Positions 11,401 to 21,765 of a stretch of 64,000 nt of DNA are shown one piece after another (within the stretch, counting starts at the first letter, position 1; every line of letters begins with the position of its first letter). The DNA lies in assembly GCF_905404315.1 (NCBI RefSeq), contig NC_066287.1, positions 12,586,001 to 12,650,000 on the forward strand, in the 5' to 3' direction. The notes below the pieces were generated by a model. The model saw only the letters and a program-made list of their open reading frames with translations. It was not told the origin of the DNA and made no database searches. A program made the translations under genes and the position numbers. The DNA comes from Leptidea sinapis (lineage: Eukaryota > Arthropoda > Insecta > Lepidoptera > Pieridae).

Positions 11401-12519
11401 AACCATTCTTTTTTTTTAAAGTAACCGAATGTTCTACGAGGTCTCCCGCGACCGACCTGCCCACATACACTTGCCACAATATTTGATAAATCATTATTTT
11501 TACTCATTCGCTGCACGTAACCAACCATTTCATTATTCCTTTCTCAATCCCTGTCAACACACCTTCCTTCAGCCCACAGGACGCTCGTATTACGCAGTGA
11601 TCGCATTTCGTCTGCATTAATTCCGTTTAAAAAAAACAATTAAAACAAAACACAGCCACAGAAAAAAAGTAGAGACAGCCAACAGAAGAAGGAGAGCAAG
11701 CTAACAGTTTGATCAATTTGGAGATTTACATTAAGGAAAACTGTCACTGCTGGACATTATTGTACATTATAGATGTACAATATACTAGCAACAAACAAAG
11801 CGTGCACGAGCGACGAACATCTCTATCGGAGATACCGAATATAAGTTTTATAATCAGCGGACCACGTTACACGTATGTCATAATGGTGAATATGACGCTT
11901 GGTGAGCACAAACAATGACGTCATAGTTCATGGCAACATACAAACAAGCAGAGATGATTGTTTGTAAACTCACATATGTCGCCAGTCTTTTTTTTTAAAT
12001 TTACTCTAACCAATGGCATCGCTTTCTAAATATTTGAACCCCAGAGGGTTTGCATTTTTTTTTAAATTTCTGGCTTAAAAAATACAAATTTTAATTTTAA
12101 GATATAAACTTTATTTTAAAATTGATTCTAATTTAAATCATTTGGAAATTGTTTCATGAACATCGCAGCAGTTTAATTAGATAAATGTAGTGAAATCATC
12201 TATTGGATTGATATTTTATAAATAAGAGAAGCATTCCTATGACCTGGTTGTGACTTGATTTGGAATGTGATACTTATAAGGAGTCGATTACAAAATAAAC
12301 AGCACGTGTCCTATCACGTTTTATCAATCAAGTCAGATTGCAAATTAGGTTCGTAAACGATCTTCTTTAAATTCACAAATTTAATTTTCAAGCAACATTC
12401 ATGAATGTTGCGGAATTAAATTTGTATATTTAATGTCAGAAGTGAGGAATATCACTTAAAAATAATAAATCGTTAATATTTGAAAGAGCGACATCTCAAG
12501 TCAATTTCCTAATATGTAA
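11401..12519. other. AT-rich non-coding DNA
   Basis: Only unsupported short open frames; no gene seen. Confidence 0.35.
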
Positions 12520-12725
12520 TTATTGGGGTTGAGCAGGTTATCAACTGTAAAGTAGATCCTGTATGGATGGAGCCACAACCTGTGAGTCGAACAACACATA
12601 CCAAGATTTTCGAACCATGCGTCTAACGAACCAACACGAACAGTTGGCTCAGGTGTTAAGAGCGCTCGGACGGAACCGAGAGGTGCGGGTTCAAGTCCGG
12701 CATAAATATTGATACTAATTAACTT
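12520..12725 (+). mobile_element. tRNA-derived SINE with pol III boxes
   Basis: TGGCTCAGGTG (12645-12655) fits an A box and GGTTCAAGTCC (12688-12698) is a perfect B box, the two internal RNA polymerase III promoter elements. The anticodon arm has a 6-base loop and no acceptor stem pairs, so this is a tRNA-like SINE head rather than a working tRNA gene. A related head lacking the B box lies near 53.73-53.80 kb. Confidence 0.65.
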
Positions 12726-12769
12726 TGTATATTTAATCCTAGAAGTTTTCTTTAATTTTTTATTTAAGA

Positions 12770-13060
12770 GGGGGCAAAAGTTCACGACTGATGTCATGTG
12801 AAGTGGTGAGGCAAACAAGGACAAGGATTTTGGATGGACCCTAATGTCAGTAAGATGGCCAGGGCCAACCAGAACTAGAGGTCCTATGACCTTCAGACCG
12901 GAACACAATAATTATGCTTACAAATTACTGCTTCACGGTAGAAATATTCGCCGACCAAGGGTCAGATGGGCTCACGAAATACTAGTGATTGCGGGTGGAA
13001 GTGTTCTGTACAGCCAAGGTCAGAGAATTATATATATGTAGAGTAGCAAAGGAAGGACAC
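12770..13060 (+). repeat. Dispersed repeat, partly family R2
   Basis: Starts with GGGGGCAAAAGTTCACGAC and includes GACCTTCAGACCGGAACACAATAATTATGCTTACAAATTACTGCTTCACGG, the middle of R2. It is non-coding; open frames on both strands are chance. Confidence 0.5.
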
Positions 13061-13739
13061 AACAACGGGTAAAAACCCGAACGTGGTACATACAAACAAT
13101 AAACCACTAAATTAAATTATAAATAAAATAACAAATAAATATATGATAACTCATGAAAATAGAAATTGTTAAATTTCTCTAAAAATTAACAATGCTTATA
13201 TATTGTAAATGTACTTATCACAGTAATCTGTATGGAATTACACTAAAACTAAACTAAAACTATTATTATTATGCTCTTTGCTTTAAGGTATATAAAATAT
13301 ATGTATAACTCGTTACTGACAATTATATGATATGATATATATATCAAATTATGACTTTTCTTACAACAGCAACTTAACAGAAATTTAATTTTTAATAATT
13401 ATCCGATTTTGACGTTGTCTTTGAGTTTGTCTTTGCCTCAAATTGCCAACACCCATGTAACACTCTCCAGCAAGTGCAAGAAATTATTTGAAAAGTTCAT
13501 CACAATCGCATGAACGTTATGGCAGCGGTATAAATATGAACAAACACGCATTAACTTTTCATATAATAATTAAATTAAGAAGACTGCACTATACAGGATG
13601 ATCAATGATCAAATCAAACAATATGCATTTAGAACGAAAATAATACTAAATATTGACAAAGTTTTAGCATTTGACTATTTAGTCACTTCAGAAGATGTGG
13701 CTCGATAAAAGTATATTAACTTGCAAAATACGATCACAT
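13061..13739. other. AT-rich non-coding DNA
   Basis: No gene or recognised repeat seen. Confidence 0.4.
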
Positions 13740-14803
13740 ACAGGGTGTTATTGATAATGTGTCCGGGGAATTATTACGTAACTAATACAGATATCAAAAA
13801 ACTTTAAACTGATATCGAAAGAACGCTACCTAATCAGTAAAATGACATAGCATATTAAAAATCAAACGAGGGGTATCCAAAATTGTCATACTAAACAGGT
13901 TATTGTATCGTACAACTAGGAGGCACTTCGAACATCTGCTTTGAATTAAAAATTTTGCACTTAATAAAAAACAAATAGTACTCAATTAAGAGATATGTTT
14001 TTTACTTTATTAGTTTAATAAACAGTTTCCTGTAAGTTTCAGTGTGTTAGTTTACTAAGCTTAATGAACCTTTTAAAGTAAGGAAACCAAAACCTTTCCT
14101 CTCCTACTAACTGTATGGGAGTGCTTTTACCTATTCTGTGGGAGTGCTTAGTATCAAATACAATTTTTATTCAAAATAGGATGTGAAATCACTTATTGAA
14201 AGTCAAAAAACTACCACCCATTCGAAAATGAATGCCTCCGGCCTGAGAAGAATGGGCGCAATAAACTCAGCGGGCTTTTTTTTCATAAAAAATATGTTTA
14301 GCAATTAAAGTAACATTTACAAAGTAACACAGTAACATTTTAAAATTAAACTTATTTAATAGCCTGAGGGCGGTCGCTCCATTCCCAATCTGTCGTATCA
14401 TTAAGAAAGTCATTAAAAAATTGAATATTTCTTTTACTTTTAATAAAAATTTGAATACTTTTTCATTTGAGTTATAGAAAGTTATTGATGTCATTTTACT
14501 GATTACGTAACGTTCTTTCGATATCAGTTTAAAGATATATATGTATAATAGTAATTATTATTATTGTTGGAATATAAGCATTTAAATCTGTAGATTTATT
14601 ATATCTCCTACATGTGCTCGTACGCACGCCCTAGTGATAATCATCGTATTTAGTTTTCACTTGCATAATCGGAGTTCTAATTTGTATCTAAATCACATCC
14701 TCCAGGCCTACGAACCTTAAGAGGCGCAGTATCCTCAGTGGACATAAGAGGGGTAGGTCCTAATCTGTAATAGTTACGGAACAATCGCTCGATCACACCC
14801 TGT
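13740..14803. mobile_element. Non-autonomous inverted-repeat element carrying a nested R3 copy
   Basis: The outer ends are ACAGGGTGT (13740) and ACACCCTGT (to 14803), inverted to each other. Sub-terminal arms at 13801-13847 and 14489-14534 are near-perfect inverse copies over about 46 bases (ACTTTAAACTGATATCGAAAGAACG against CGTTCTTTCGATATCAGTTTAAAG). Between them, 14170-14405 is an R3 repeat in minus orientation. No transposase frame was found. Confidence 0.65.
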
Positions 14804-15339
14804 ATATAGTATGAAGTAGGTATGGATGGATCACAACAGAGATGTGTATAAAGGATAATGTCTCAAAATATTTCCACATGTGAAGCATCAATCGTTGTGA
14901 TGTATCGGCCATTGCCGCTTCCCGATTTGGAGAGGAGCACGCCCGCGCCGCTACTATTAATACCGCGCTACGCTCGTCGCAAGATGGCTGCCTTTTTATA
15001 TTTATATATCTGGAATAAGGCCGAATATAGAGAACGATGACGAAATAAACTTATGGAACTCAGAGAAAAAATACATATATATAAGAAAAGAATATACATA
15101 TTTTAAAAGTAGTATGTGTACGTAAAGATAATATGATAAATTATTTAAATAGTATTTAAATAATCTATATATTTTTTTCTTTTTTTAGATCCGTTTGCCA
15201 GTCGGCAATGGCCTCCTCCAACCTATTCTACTAGAAATTTTTCGGAGTCTCGATTGGAAGAGAAAACCGTACCTACAGGTTACCATGTAATAAATTACTC
15301 ACTTAATGTTAACATTGTTAACAAAGATTGGAAATGGAA
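14804..15339. other. Non-coding DNA with a GC-rich patch
   Basis: A GC-rich segment at 14900-14985 ends in CGCAAGATGGCTGCC. Around 15190-15235 lies a stretch resembling the tail of an RTE-type LINE. No supported exon. Confidence 0.3.
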
Positions 15340-15480
15340 CAACCATTTTCAGTCTATTAAATAATAAATTATATTGTACGATATAACATTGTTATCATAT
15401 TTTTATGAAAAAAAAAGAAGTGCGCTGAGTTTGTTGCGCTCGTTCTTCTCAGGTCTGTGGCATACTTTTTCTATTTGAAT
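15340..15480 (+). repeat. R3 repeat, partial
   Basis: Contains AAGTGCGCTGAGTTTGTTGCGCTCGTTCTTCTCAGGTCTG, matching the R3 copies at 4.8 and 25.9 kb. Confidence 0.55.
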
Positions 15481-15709
15481 ACGATACCCATATTAAAATT
15501 TCGATTATTAGAACGCGACGGAGCCCCCAAATGTGATCATAAAGCAAACGAAATCACGGGCAGGGACTTGTGTATAGTTAAACCTAGCTGTAGAAAGGAA
15601 TTTCGTAAGACCGCCAGCGAGAATCAAATCCGTGGTTCGTTTTCATTCATTGAATGTATACATTTGTTTACATCTCAGCACATATAGGGCATCTGAGAGA
15701 GCTAGACGC

Positions 15710-15743
15710 GTTTCCATGGCAACCATTGATCGTCCGCCATTTT
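15710..15743. promoter_or_regulatory. Candidate X-box (RFX) site next to a CGCCATTTT motif
   Basis: GTTTCCATGGCAAC (15710-15723) fits the RFX X-box pattern, two half-sites GTTTCC and GGCAAC split by two bases. CCGCCATTTT follows about 12 bases later and fits a YY1/Pho core (GCCAT). It could mark a promoter, but no exon of a known gene was found beside it. Short motifs arise by chance, so the call is tentative. Confidence 0.25.
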
Positions 15744-15939
15744 AAATGCAGCCGTCTGCGATTGCTTTGCTAAACATAGATTGCCTAACATTATAAAAGA
15801 CATTCTCGTTGTGTGCGAGATATTTTCTTAGGCGAGTATAATATTTTTTTTTAAATTAAATGTTATGGTTTCTAATAATTGCATTATTTTCTTATTTTTA
15901 TTACCAGAAGCGCTGTAAGTGTTGTTATTTACGTACCTA

Positions 15940-16325
15940 CTTCAGACCACAGAGGTTTGCTAGTAGGTGGACCGCCAGACTTCTAGATGGTGGTGATGGT
16001 ATCCTAATTTGTGGCAGGTGTCAGGAATCAGGGCAGTCTTTCGTAACCTATGATACATTTTTACTTCAGACTCAGTTTGTTGAGTCCGTCTATATTAATT
16101 AGTACCTACGTCTACATAGAGCCTCTTGCTGTTAGGCACCGCATGACAACAGGCCATACTTATTACAATAGCGTGCATGACAGTTACGTCTTACACTCGC
16201 GATACATAATTCACTTAGTTTTAGTGTGTTGTTGAAAATAGAGGTTAACAGAACGCCGTAAATTTTTTTCGGCGTGTTAAAAATTTCCACAGTCTATCTA
16301 ATTATCTAAGGTCTGTGATACACGT
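15940..16325 (-). repeat. R1 repeat, minus orientation
   Basis: Contains TAGAGCCTCTTGCTGTTAGGC, then TTACACTCGCGATACATAATTCACTTAG and AAAATAGAGGTTAACAG, the reverse of the R1 core. The open frames here are chance. Confidence 0.5.
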
Positions 16326-16671
16326 AAATTCCCATTACTTTTGTAAGTTAGGCATTTTTTTACTCCACACTTATATTTTAATTATAAGGCGTGATGAAAG
16401 ACTTTGGCTTTATTTGTAAATAAATTTATTGAACACATTTTACGCTGTGATCAACAATCAATTTAGATTACGAAACCAATTTACTCGGAAGGCTTAGTAA
16501 TAGGAAGTTTCATTAATATGCCACGATGAAAGTTGAAGTATTGATTTGATTAATGATGCGTCTACAGACATAGATTATAGACAGCGATCATTAATATCAA
16601 TAACTTTGTAAAAACTACAGTTAAAAACACTAATAACAGACATATTTATGGGTTGGAGTTTGTGTTCTCTT

Positions 16672-17060
16672 TGGATAAGGTAATAGTCGTAGATCATATT
16701 TTATAGATAGATTGTGTCAGCTGTGAAAACGTAGAAAAAAATTGACAGCTAACCTCAAAATCAGCATTTTGAGCAATGCACACATACTAACCGCGAGTGT
16801 AAGGGCTATATTCCACCGGGACACCATGGTGGCGCGGCTGGTTGCGCAACCAAACGGACTCCAGGAGAGTAACTTTCTATAGAGCTGTATACATTACGTT
16901 GATAGCGGCGCCGGCAACTGGTTGCTCCAGCGTGGTGTCCCAGTGCAATACAGCTCTAAGACGTAGCTTGTCACGCACACCGAAGTAATAAACCTGGCCT
17001 GTTTTCATCGGTTGTCTAGCAGCAAGAGGCTCTCTCGTATAAATTATCTAAGGTAATAGT
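16672..17060 (+). repeat. R1 repeat interrupted by a MITE
   Basis: The left part ends ACTAACCGCGAGTG and the right part resumes GACGTAGCTTGTCACGCACACCGAAGTAATAA, contiguous in the copy at 2.33-2.5 kb. It is split by the element at 16803-16956. Confidence 0.65.
16803..16956. mobile_element. PIF/Harbinger-like MITE with TAA duplication
   Basis: A 154-base element has inverted ends (GGGCTATATTCCACCGGGACACC against GGTGTCCCAGTGCAATACAGCTC) and is flanked by TAA on both sides (16800-16802 and 16957-16959). The related R1 copies at 2.3 and 50.2 kb show the empty site. A 3-base TAA/TTA duplication and these end sequences fit Harbinger-type MITEs. No coding capacity. Confidence 0.8.
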
Positions 17061-17640
17061 AATGCAATGGTTAATACTTAGCGCGAAGTTTTGCCAAACT
17101 GCCATCTCTCATAACACAACAATGGCTTTAGACCATTGTCATTTAGTGGAGCATTATTTATGCCTAGATACTCTTTCCTGAGCTAAGTTAGTGATTTAAG
17201 CTAATTCTTATAGGAATAATCTATGGAACGACCATGACGTTTAGCTGATAATAAGCGATAAGACCAACGGTACTATTCTCGTTATTTCACAATCGTCGAC
17301 GTTCAGTTCTGATCCTATCCACGTCTTGTTTATTCCTCTATCATTTCTTAGAACGTTAACTGAACGAACTCTGCGTTTCAACGATATTTGAACGGCAAGC
17401 TCGCTCGAAATTACCAATATTGTTCTACCAAACGAAAAATATTTCTACGACTATTAAAATGGTTAATTATGCTCTATTATATGATGTTTTAAGTTAAAAC
17501 TGAACCAAACGATAAAATTTCACAGAATTCACATCTCCCTATAATAATTGACGTTCGATCTTGTTACGAAAATAAGCATCATACGTTCAAAAACTTTCCC
17601 AAACTATCTCATTTTATTTGGTAACTAAATATACAACAAT
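17061..17640. other. Non-coding DNA
   Basis: No gene or recognised repeat seen. Confidence 0.4.
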
Positions 17641-17925
17641 ATTACATTAAATTAAAACTATCTTTGCGAGGAAGTGTTCCAAGAATACTGGCAGCATTTC
17701 CGCGTTCAATGGCTAGGCTGATCCGTTGACCGAAATAGCTGCCAGCGCTTGGGTTTCCAGTAGCCCTATTGAGGTGCATAGATAGTACTTTGTACATTCT
17801 CCGCGCTTCTGGGCCAAATGTCTTGACACCAAACGGCACAAAGACGTAAAACTGACTGAGACCGACATATTTGCGACGGCTGTCTTCGGCAGTCGAAGCA
17901 GCAGCCCCAGCACCAACTGACGGTA
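17641..17925 (-). pseudogene. Non-LTR retrotransposon C-terminal fragment (family L2)
   Basis: The minus strand encodes, in two frames, a piece with KYVGLSQFYVFVPFGVK and GQRISLAIERGNAASILGTL. This is the kind of conserved C-terminal segment found downstream of the reverse transcriptase in many arthropod LINEs. It is frameshifted and isolated. Related fragments lie at 20.31-20.74 and 42.08-42.17 kb. Confidence 0.55.
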
Positions 17926-18234
17926 ATTTTAATTAGATTGATATAAATTAGGCGAAATATTTAAAATCTTCTTACATTTTATACATTTTGTTACAAGAAA
18001 AATATTTTCAAAGGTCTTTAAAATTAATCTTTAATTATATCGCTACAAATTGTTTCGTCCTTCTTTCGCATGTCGCATTACAACCGACCGCGGAGTAGTG
18101 GTGAAGTTGAATCATTAATTTGAACTACTGCTTTCAACAGAGGTTGGACGAATAGTCTATGTCAACAGATGTAAGCTCTGTTATTCAACAGGGGGCGTGG
18201 TTTCGACGCCTGGCGTTTTTGTTCATGATACTAT

Positions 18235-18605
18235 TTTATGAATAAGTAAAGTTGGATATACCCAAATAACCACAGTGTCGGGAGACTAAGGTTTTCAACG
18301 AGTGTGTGTTGCCAGTGATGACTTACATTACGCAGACGTGACGCAACTATGGGTTTGATGAGAAAACTAATGTCACTCAGAGAGCAATGGAGAGGGCTAT
18401 ACCTACTCTGAGTTTCCCTGCGAGATCGAATCAGAAATGAGGAGATCCATAGGAGAGATCGGAAGACGCAGTGTTGGTAAGCCCCCCACAAGGTGGACTG
18501 ATGACCTGGTCAAGATCGCTGGAATACGTTGGATGACGGGTATTATTGTTCTAAAACTTTGGTGGAGGCCTTTGTCCAGCAGCGGACGTCTTCCGGCTGA
18601 TTTGG
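18235..18605 (+). pseudogene. RTE-type LINE 3' coding fragment
   Basis: The plus strand, in broken frames, reads KVFNECV, then GLMRKLMSL-like, RAMERA, EIGRRSVGKPPTRWTDDLVK and IAGIRWM, the typical C-terminus of RTE-clade retrotransposons. Internal deletions and frameshifts are present. An antisense open frame here is a shadow. Confidence 0.65.
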
Positions 18606-19024
18606 TGAAAGCATAAAATTAAAAAATTTGTTTTTTTTTTGCATCGTGGTTTCATAAAACCAGACAGTTGCTTTTTTGTGAAGTTTTATTGACTACTTTC
18701 TTTCTACTGTTAGGGCTCGAGCACGTACGGATGATATTGGGCATGCATCATTGGCAACACTGCTTCCTTATTGCATATTGGTATGCCTCTATTGAGCTCA
18801 CAAAGTAGTTTTGTGTGTAAGCATGCAAACTTGAGTTATTATTAGCTACTGAACATAAAATTTATGAAGCATTTTATGTAAAAAATTGTGATGGAGTGTA
18901 GGTTTTTTAAATTGGAATAGTGCTTAATATACGTTCCAAACGTTACGTTAGGTTGTTCAAAATCCTACTTTAATAATATAATATTCATTCATTCATCTAT
19001 TTTAATAATATAATATTCATGCAT
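18606..19024. other. Non-coding DNA
   Basis: No gene seen. TTTTAATAATATAATATTCAT is repeated directly at about 18970 and 19000. Confidence 0.35.
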
Positions 19025-19245
19025 TATCTTGCCCAAAACAAGGCATAGCCTGTATTATAAGTATAAGACTATGTTATATTTAATACAATATACTTACTTA
19101 AACGTACATGAATACACATAAACAACCATGACTCGGACACAAACAACCATATTCATCATATAAATGTTTGCGCCTACCGGGATTTGAACCCAGGACTTCT
19201 ACCCTAGTAGGCAGGGTCACTAACCAATGGGCTATATGGGCCGTC
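19025..19245 (-). mobile_element. tRNA-derived SINE (family S2)
   Basis: On the minus strand, TAGCCCATTGGTTAGTGACC (A-box region) is followed by GGTTCAAATCC, a perfect B box, and then a tail with AGGCTATGCCTTGTTTTGGGC. It is tRNA-like without a full cloverleaf. Relatives occur at 34.81-35.04, 39.76-40.06 and 51.29-51.47 kb. Confidence 0.65.
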
Positions 19246-19664
19246 GTATTTATATCACATCCTTAGTTTTATATCGAGTTAAAAGCTCTTTAAATGCCCT
19301 TAGTTTTTCACTTAAACCTTTTTCATGTTTGAAAGTACCTACATATATCTGCTTGCATGGTTTCTATTGAATTACTCACTATGAACTTTCTCATGAAATC
19401 TTAAAAATAAATGTGTCTTAAAATGACTTGTCATTTCGGAATGAAAGTCATTACAAACTTTCTCATCATCCTAAGTTATTATATTGTACACTTATTTTTT
19501 TTTGAATAATTAATTGAATTATATGATTTTGTCATGACAGATGTAGCTGACATCTTACACTCGCGATATCTCAACAAAGTGTTGTATTAAAAAATAATTA
19601 TATAAATTATATAAGATCTATGTCAACAATATTCATTCGGTCATTATTATTTTTTTATAAGAAG

Positions 19665-19815
19665 TGACGAGACTAACAAATGGTTCATCTTATGTTAAGT
19701 GATACACGCTATCGTTGCAATGCGACGTTGCTTAGCATTCTTGAAGATGTTAAGTGTAATCATTAGCCCAGTAATTTCACTATCTACGGCGCTTTTCACC
19801 GAAAGGAAGTAAATG
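19665..19815 (+). repeat. R2 repeat, diverged
   Basis: GATGTTAAGTGTAATCATTAGCCCAGTAATTTCACTATCTACGG matches the middle of the R2 copy at 8.75 kb. Confidence 0.5.
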
Positions 19816-20309
19816 TCTCACACTTTCAAAAATTCTGATTTACATAACTTGAATACAATCGAAAAGATTAGATTGCCTGGTAAAGAAAACTGCATTTCAA
19901 TATTTCATGCATTTTATACGCTTACGCTTTGTCCCCTTAATTATAAAAAAATACAAACAAAAAAGCCACCTACCTCAACTGCAAGTAATGAATTATTTCT
20001 GAATGTAGCAGCGGCAATAATAAAATAATTGCATTATTTTGTAAATACGCGTGGATTTATATCACGAACATCGTGGTTGGTCTGTCACGTCTACATAGTG
20101 CAATAATATGACGAAATTTAAGTGGAAAGCAAAAGTTTTCGTCATGATCGTATGACGGAGTTATCAAATTCCGTGCTATAATTATTTTCTATGAGCACGA
20201 AATGTGCACACAGTGAACAATTGCCTTTAGTTGCTTCGTTTTTTAAAACAATATTTTATTATGAGGGATTTATAAGATTCAAAAACTGTATTAACAATAA
20301 CAGCTATGA
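19816..20309. other. Non-coding DNA
   Basis: No supported gene. Confidence 0.35.
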
Positions 20310-20745
20310 TTAGGTACATTAAATTAAAACCATCATTACGGGGAAGTGTACCAAGAATACTGGCGTTTTCGAGTTGGATAGCTAGGCCGATCCGTTGACC
20401 GAAATAGCTGCCAGCGCTTGGGTTTACAGAAGCACTTTTGAGGCGCGACTACTAGGAGGTACTTAGAACGTTCTCCGCGCCTCTGGGCCCCACGGCCCAT
20501 GTGTCTCGACATCAAAAGGTACTTAGTACGTTCTCCGCGCCTCTGGGCCCCACGGCCCATGTGTCTCGACATCAAAAGGTACTTAGTACGTTCTCCGCGC
20601 CTCTGGGCCCCACGGCCCATGTGCCACGACATCAAACGGCACAAAAATATAAGACTCAGTGAGACCGACATATTCAGGACGTTTGCTGTTTTCGGCAGTC
20701 GAAGCAGCAGTCTCAGCACCAAATGACGTAATTTGGACAGGAGAA
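20310..20745 (-). pseudogene. L2 LINE fragment containing a 60-bp triplication
   Basis: The minus-strand frame carries the same LINE C-terminal pieces as at 17.64-17.93 kb. Within it, 20458-20637 is three head-to-tail copies of an exact 60-base unit (GTACTTAGTACGTTCTCCGC onward, including GGGCCCCACGGCCCATGTG). Sixty is a multiple of three, so the frame stays open across the triplication and simply repeats MSRHMGRGAQRRGERTKYLL. Confidence 0.65.
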
Positions 20746-21039
20746 GGAGTCAGAGGGTCAATGCATGTCGCGTCCCACACCAGCACCCTTCACCGTGCTC
20801 AAGCCACCAGGGCCATTCCATCAGGAATATACTAGTCTAATAGAATGAATAGAATAGTCTTCTTGTAATACTCTAGTTTACTCATAAATCCAAAGAGATT
20901 GCTTTATCCTGACCAGATTTTAATTGTTAGCTACAATTTTCATCAATATAAGGGATTATTCATTCGAATAAATTCTATACAACTGTGGCAATTTTAGCCC
21001 ATTTGGAATTTTTCGATGTTTTCATGTTTTTTTTAATTG
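20746..21039. other. Non-coding DNA
   Basis: Retrotransposon-derived GC-rich start, then AT-rich; no gene. Confidence 0.3.
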
Positions 21040-21310
21040 AAGAGAGAACAAACGCTCTTACAATCGATGAAATGATCACCTCCGCCCACATTCTCTTGCA
21101 ACACCAGAGGAATCGCAAGCACGTTGCCGGTTCTTTAAAAAGGGTACGCACTACTTTTGAAGGTACCCACGTTGTATAGTCCTGGAAACACCGCACAAGG
21201 AAGCTCATCCATAGCTCGGTGGTACGTGGAAAAAAGTTCCTTAAATACCTGTGTTCACTGTGGAGGAAGGCTACACATCCAGATGGTGGGGATGATATTG
21301 GCGTGTCGAA
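21040..21310 (-). repeat. LINE 3'-end fragment (L1)
   Basis: Same series of blocks as the next copy: CTCTTGCAACACCAGAGGAAT, then GAAGGTACCCACGTTGTATAG and GTACGTGGAAAAAAG, ending CACATCCAGATGGTGGGGATGAT. Non-functional. Confidence 0.65.
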
Positions 21311-21439
21311 AGTGGAATTTGGCGGCAGGAATCAGGTCAATCAGCTCTATCTATAACAAGTATCTAGTTGAGTTCTTGTGGTGGGCTTCATCATACTTGC
21401 TTGTGGCATGTCATTGCTTGTGACCGTGACGGGCGGTGG

Positions 21440-21765
21440 GGCAGGTCGTTTTTTTTTATGGAATAGGAGGACAAACGAGCGTACGGGTCATCTAGTGTTA
21501 AGTGATCACCGCCGCCCACAATCTCTTGCAACACCAGAGGAATCACAGGAGTGTTGCCGGCCTTTAAGGAAGGAGTATGCGCTTTTTTTGAAGGTACCCA
21601 TGTTGTATCGTCGCGGAAACATCGCATAAGGAAGCTCATTCCACAGCTTTGTAGTACGTGGAAGAAAGCTACTTGAAAACCGCACTGTGGAGGACCGCCA
21701 AACATCCAGATGGTGGGGATGATATCCTAACTTATTACATATTATCGTTACATAAACAGGCACTT
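21440..21765 (-). pseudogene. LINE 3' end with reverse transcriptase C-terminus (L1)
   Basis: The minus-strand frame 21763-21506 encodes KLGYHPHHLDVWRSSTVRF, then FLPRTTKLWNELP and GTFKKSAYSFLKGR, the C-terminus of a common lepidopteran non-LTR retrotransposon. The 3' end, GACAAACGAGCGTACGGGTCA on the plus strand, follows. It lies 3' to 3' beside another partial copy at 21.04 kb. Confidence 0.7.

Noticed and set aside
12645..12700. Possible tRNA gene
   Set aside because: Good A and B boxes but no acceptor stem, a wrong-size anticodon loop and a mismatched T stem. It is a SINE head.
14858..15040. 60-codon open frame over a GC-rich patch
   Set aside because: No recognisable domain and no splice flanks on either strand.
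15457..15687. 76-codon open frame with several Cys and charged residues
   Set aside because: Begins inside an R3 repeat and shows no homology or splice signal.
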